Assembly: GCA_009841265.1 (NCBI GenBank)
Contig: VXMB01000001.1
Span: 62,001 to 126,000, forward strand
Length of the DNA: 64,000 nucleotides
Reading direction: 5' to 3'
Source: Gemmatimonadota bacterium
Lineage (GTDB): Bacteria; JAAXHH01
Below, in pieces: positions 60,000 to 64,000 of this stretch; position 1 is the first letter of the stretch; each line of letters opens with the position of its first letter. A program made the translations under genes and the position numbers. Under the pieces are notes generated by a model. It was not told the DNA's origin and ran no database searches. It saw only the letters and a list, made by a program, of their open reading frames with translations.

Positions 60000-60788
60000 G
60001 ATATCGTGACCGAGCCGGTCCCGCGTATGCTCCAGGTCCACCCAGCGGTGCGGGCCGTCGGTCACAGCGAAGCACACCTCGTACACCGGGTTTTCCGTGG
60101 CTTTCAGGGCCAGTTCGATGATGTTCGTGATGTCCGCCTGGCTGCACCAGACCGATCTCAGGAAGGGTTCGGTGGCCTCGTTCTGCTTGTTGACCCAGCC
60201 GATGCGGAGGCAGACGACGGAGAAGCCGTGAGCATCGTGGTAGGTGCGGCAGATGCCCTCGCCCCAGACCTTGCTGGCCGAATAGGGTTCGGTGGGACGG
60301 GGCGGGTCGGAGACTTTCACGATGGGCATGGGATCGGGCAGCCCTTCGAGCCGGCCCTCGTTCAGGGAAACGTACGGTTCGGAAAACTGTCCGTACCCCC
60401 AGCTCGCCATGACCGAACTCGCATAGATCAGCCGCTTGATGCCCTCCTCTCGGCAGACCTCCAGCACGTTGTAGGTGCCGCGGATATTGCTTTCCAGGAT
60501 GGTTTCGAAGGAGGCGCCGGGATCGGGGACCGCGCCGAGATGGACCACCGCGTCCATGCCGGAGAGCGCTCGGGACACGGCGTCCCGGTCGGTCAGGTCG
60601 GCCAGTGAGAAGCGGTCATCGGGTATCCGCAGAAGATCCTCATCGTCGATGCGGTCCGAAGAAACCGTACGCCGGCCGCTGCCGTAGACTTCGTAATCAT
60701 CCTTTCCGCTCAGGTGCCGGTAGGTCAGGTTGCCGATCAGTCCGTACGCACCCGTTACGTGCACCTTCAAGGGTCTTCCCTCGCTCAT
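59991..60788 (-). CDS. NAD(P)-dependent epimerase/dehydratase family protein
   Basis: A 265-residue extended short-chain dehydrogenase. The nucleotide-binding VTGAYGLIG is at the N terminus, DAVVHLGAVPDP in the middle, and the catalytic YSASK motif around residue 170. It resembles uronate dehydrogenase/NAD-dependent sugar epimerase-type proteins; the substrate is not set by sequence. The gene's final 20 bases are triplicated downstream. Confidence 0.88.
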   Translation of the reverse strand: MSEGRPLKVHVTGAYGLIGNLTYRHLSGKDDYEVYGSGRRTVSSDRIDDEDLLRIPDDRFSLADLTDRDAVSRALSGMDAVVHLGAVPDPGASFETILESNIRGTYNVLEVCREEGIKRLIYASSVMASWGYGQFSEPYVSLNEGRLEGLPDPMPIVKVSDPPRPTEPYSASKVWGEGICRTYHDAHGFSVVCLRIGWVNKQNEATEPFLRSVWCSQADITNIIELALKATENPVYEVCFAVTDGPHRWVDLEHTRDRLGHDITG

Positions 60789-60896
60789 TGGTTCCTCCGG
60801 TTGAACTTCGGTGAATCGATGATAAGTCTTGCGTGCTTCAGACTTTCCGCCAGTAGACTGCCGGCTTCAGCGCACGGCGTCCGCACAGGGCCCCGA

Positions 60897-62528
<1,632 letters not shown>

Positions 62529-62534
62529 GCTCCA

Positions 62535-62564
62535 TATGTATCCGGCGCGCGGCCGATGTGTCAA
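62535..62564 (-). promoter_or_regulatory. Promoter for pruA, apparently leaderless
   Basis: On the minus strand TTGACA (62564-62559), an 18-base spacer and TACATA (62540-62535). The pruA ATG begins six bases later. Confidence 0.45.
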
Positions 62565-62822
62565 CTGTTTTGTAGGCCGTCTGCCGGTATCCCGCCGCGC
62601 TGATCCGCGGCGTCCTCGCGGCCTCCCCGCGACGGTCCCAGCAGCAATCTCCACGGCGCTCCCCATAGCGCTCCCACCGCGTTCCCCGCACCCATTTTAC
62701 TCTTGCCAGATCCCTCAGTGATATGAGATATTGGCGGTATAAACCGAGTCAGACAGACGATCGACAACAGCAGGGCTCGCGGCAGCTCAGGAACAGCGGC
62801 CGGCCGGGCCGGGAGTACGGTC

Positions 62823-63911
62823 ATGAGCACCGATCAGGCCAAACAGGAACAGGGCATTACGGCGGTAAACCAGGAATACACGCAGTACGACCAGGTGAAG
62901 AAGGAACAGACCTACAACCTGGCCGAAGGTGGGGCGAAAGAAGAATTCGACGAGGAAACGCGGATCCGGACCTGCGACATGAGCCTCTTCCACCACGGCG
63001 GCCCGGAGGGCAGGGCGCAGTTCGCCCGGGACATCGGCGAGGCCATGGAGGGCATCGGCTTCGTGATCCTCGAGAACCACGAAATCCCGCCCAGCCTGTA
63101 CGAGGAGGCCGAGCGCAAGGTGGCCGAGTTCTTCACGGACACGCCCATGGCGGACAAGATGAAGTACGAAGCCGAGCGTCACGGTTCGGTCAACCAGGGC
63201 TATTTCCCCATCAAGCAGACCAGCCGGATGCATCCCGACCTCGTCGAGGGCTGGGTCTTCTGCCGGCGGGCATTCAACCTGGGCGAGAACCCGGACTACC
63301 GCGAGACGGAGTACTGGCCCGCAGCCGGTTACGAACCGTTCTTCCGGCAGATCATCCAGCACCACGAGAACCTGATCCTGCCCCTCATGCAGAGCATCCT
63401 CGCCTACCTGGGCTGCGATCCGTCCCTCTACGACGAGAAGCTCACCCGGACGAACTTCGGCTTCCGGCTCAACTACTACCCGCCCATCACCAAAGAGGAC
63501 GACGAATCCGGGGCCGGCCGCATGCTGGGCCACGAGGACGTGGACCTGTTCACCATCCTGCCTTCCCACGGGGTGGACGGCCTGCAGGTGCTCAACCGCG
63601 AGAACATGAAGTGGATCCGCCTCAATCCCCCGGAAGGCAGCATCATCATCAACACGGGCGACTACATGCAGCGGATCACCAACGACCGCCTGCCCTCCAC
63701 CACGCACCGGGTCAGCAAGCCGCAGGACGCCAGCCTCTTCGGCTCCGCTCGTGTCAGCATCCCCATGGCCGTCTACGTTTGGGAGGAGGAGATGCTCGAG
63801 GTACTGCCCAACACGGGCGAGCCCAAGTACGAACCCATCTCGGCGGTCCAGTTCCACACCCGCACCACGAGCAAGTACTACGGCGACGACTACGCGGTGG
63901 ATGATGACTAG
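62823..63911 (+). CDS. 2-oxoglutarate/Fe(II)-dependent oxygenase, isopenicillin N synthase-like
   Basis: A 362-residue oxygenase of the DIOX_N plus 2OG-FeII_Oxy architecture. The N-terminal part has GIGFVILENHEIP. The iron ligands are in LGHEDVDLFTIL (HxD) and STTHRVSKP, and RVSIP supplies the oxoglutarate-binding Arg/Ser. Unusual for the family, the first 45 residues are Gln/Glu-rich and charged. Substrate unknown; a GGGAG box precedes the ATG. Confidence 0.85.
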   Translation: MSTDQAKQEQGITAVNQEYTQYDQVKKEQTYNLAEGGAKEEFDEETRIRTCDMSLFHHGGPEGRAQFARDIGEAMEGIGFVILENHEIPPSLYEEAERKVAEFFTDTPMADKMKYEAERHGSVNQGYFPIKQTSRMHPDLVEGWVFCRRAFNLGENPDYRETEYWPAAGYEPFFRQIIQHHENLILPLMQSILAYLGCDPSLYDEKLTRTNFGFRLNYYPPITKEDDESGAGRMLGHEDVDLFTILPSHGVDGLQVLNRENMKWIRLNPPEGSIIINTGDYMQRITNDRLPSTTHRVSKPQDASLFGSARVSIPMAVYVWEEEMLEVLPNTGEPKYEPISAVQFHTRTTSKYYGDDYAVDDD

Positions 63912-63935
63912 TCCGTATCCATGAAAGGTCGGGCC

Positions 63936-64000
63936 ATGACCCCCCACGAGCAATACCTCTTCGACCTTCAGGGCTTCATCGCGGTCCCTGACGCCCTCGA
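63936..64000 (+). CDS. Phytanoyl-CoA dioxygenase family protein, 5' part only
   Basis: The window ends 65 bases into this frame. The translated start MTPHEQYLFDLQGFIAVPDA matches the N terminus of PhyH-family oxygenases (compare the genes at 39625 and 51903). An AAAGG box precedes the ATG at good spacing. Confidence 0.65.
   Translation, partial: MTPHEQYLFDLQGFIAVPDAL

Overview
This window looks like a GC-rich chromosome segment from an uncultured bacterium. It carries core genes (ribD-ribE-ribBA-ribH-nusB, leuCD, der, tsaB-rimI, ilvE, pruA, an HU protein) mixed with families that are abundant in Latescibacterota/Poribacteria-like and related FCB-group genomes: several phytanoyl-CoA dioxygenase-type oxygenases, creatininase and M81 families, a DUF2723 membrane protein and CBM9-like proteins. 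The taxonomic guess is an inference from gene content only. No rRNA, tRNA, CRISPR array or transposase was seen. Many starts could be fixed by clear AGGAG-type ribosome binding sites, and several promoters have a perfect TTGACA box.

Layout. 45-7183: a membrane-anchored SGNH hydrolase (minus), then a Tat-exported molybdenum hydroxylase operon (2Fe-2S, Mo and FAD/4Fe-4S subunits), a small four-cysteine protein and a class I fumarase. 7276-10092 (minus): a double CBM9-like protein and an LDH2-type oxidoreductase. 10351-11845 (plus): YggT, TsaB, RimI. 11861-23273 (minus): one long gene run, ribD-ribE-ribBA-ribH-nusB, a phosphoesterase, a DUF2723 protein and three glycosyltransferases. 23394-24317: ilvE. 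24402-29648: a lone, clearly lower-GC gene of about 1748 codons that combines a UPF1-like SF1 helicase, a Vsr/DUF559-like nuclease and a C-terminal winged-helix-like region; this is the best candidate for an acquired defence system. 29728-35539 (minus): a TolB-like propeller, a DUF3187 outer-membrane protein and a Na+-pumping decarboxylase (OadG-OadB-OadA). 35735-39326 (plus): amidohydrolase, small membrane protein, MsrA, M81 peptidase. 39625-42470 (plus): PhyH oxygenase, methyltransferase, HU, TPR protein. 42532-48413 (minus): DUF512 radical-SAM-like protein, Der, MerR-like regulator, M1 peptidase. 48809-54724 (plus): leuCD, GNAT, PhyH, creatininase-like protein, P-loop kinase, coiled-coil membrane protein. 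54736-55875 (minus): aminotransferase. 56150-59433 (plus): an ABC importer in which the solute-binding protein is fused to the first permease. 59511-62528 (minus): ferredoxin, epimerase, PruA. 62823-64000 (plus): an IPNS-like oxygenase and the start of another PhyH gene.

The most pervasive unexplained signal is short tandem duplication with 15-27 bp units. It occurs in gaps between genes and in frame inside protein linkers. At five gene ends the duplicated unit includes the host gene's own 3' end and stop codon (near 15336, 18082, 54262, 59431 and 59991). Another signal is that ribD and pruA each have a TTGACA box placed so that transcription would start at or next to the ATG, suggesting leaderless mRNAs; there is then no room for an FMN riboswitch ahead of the riboflavin genes.
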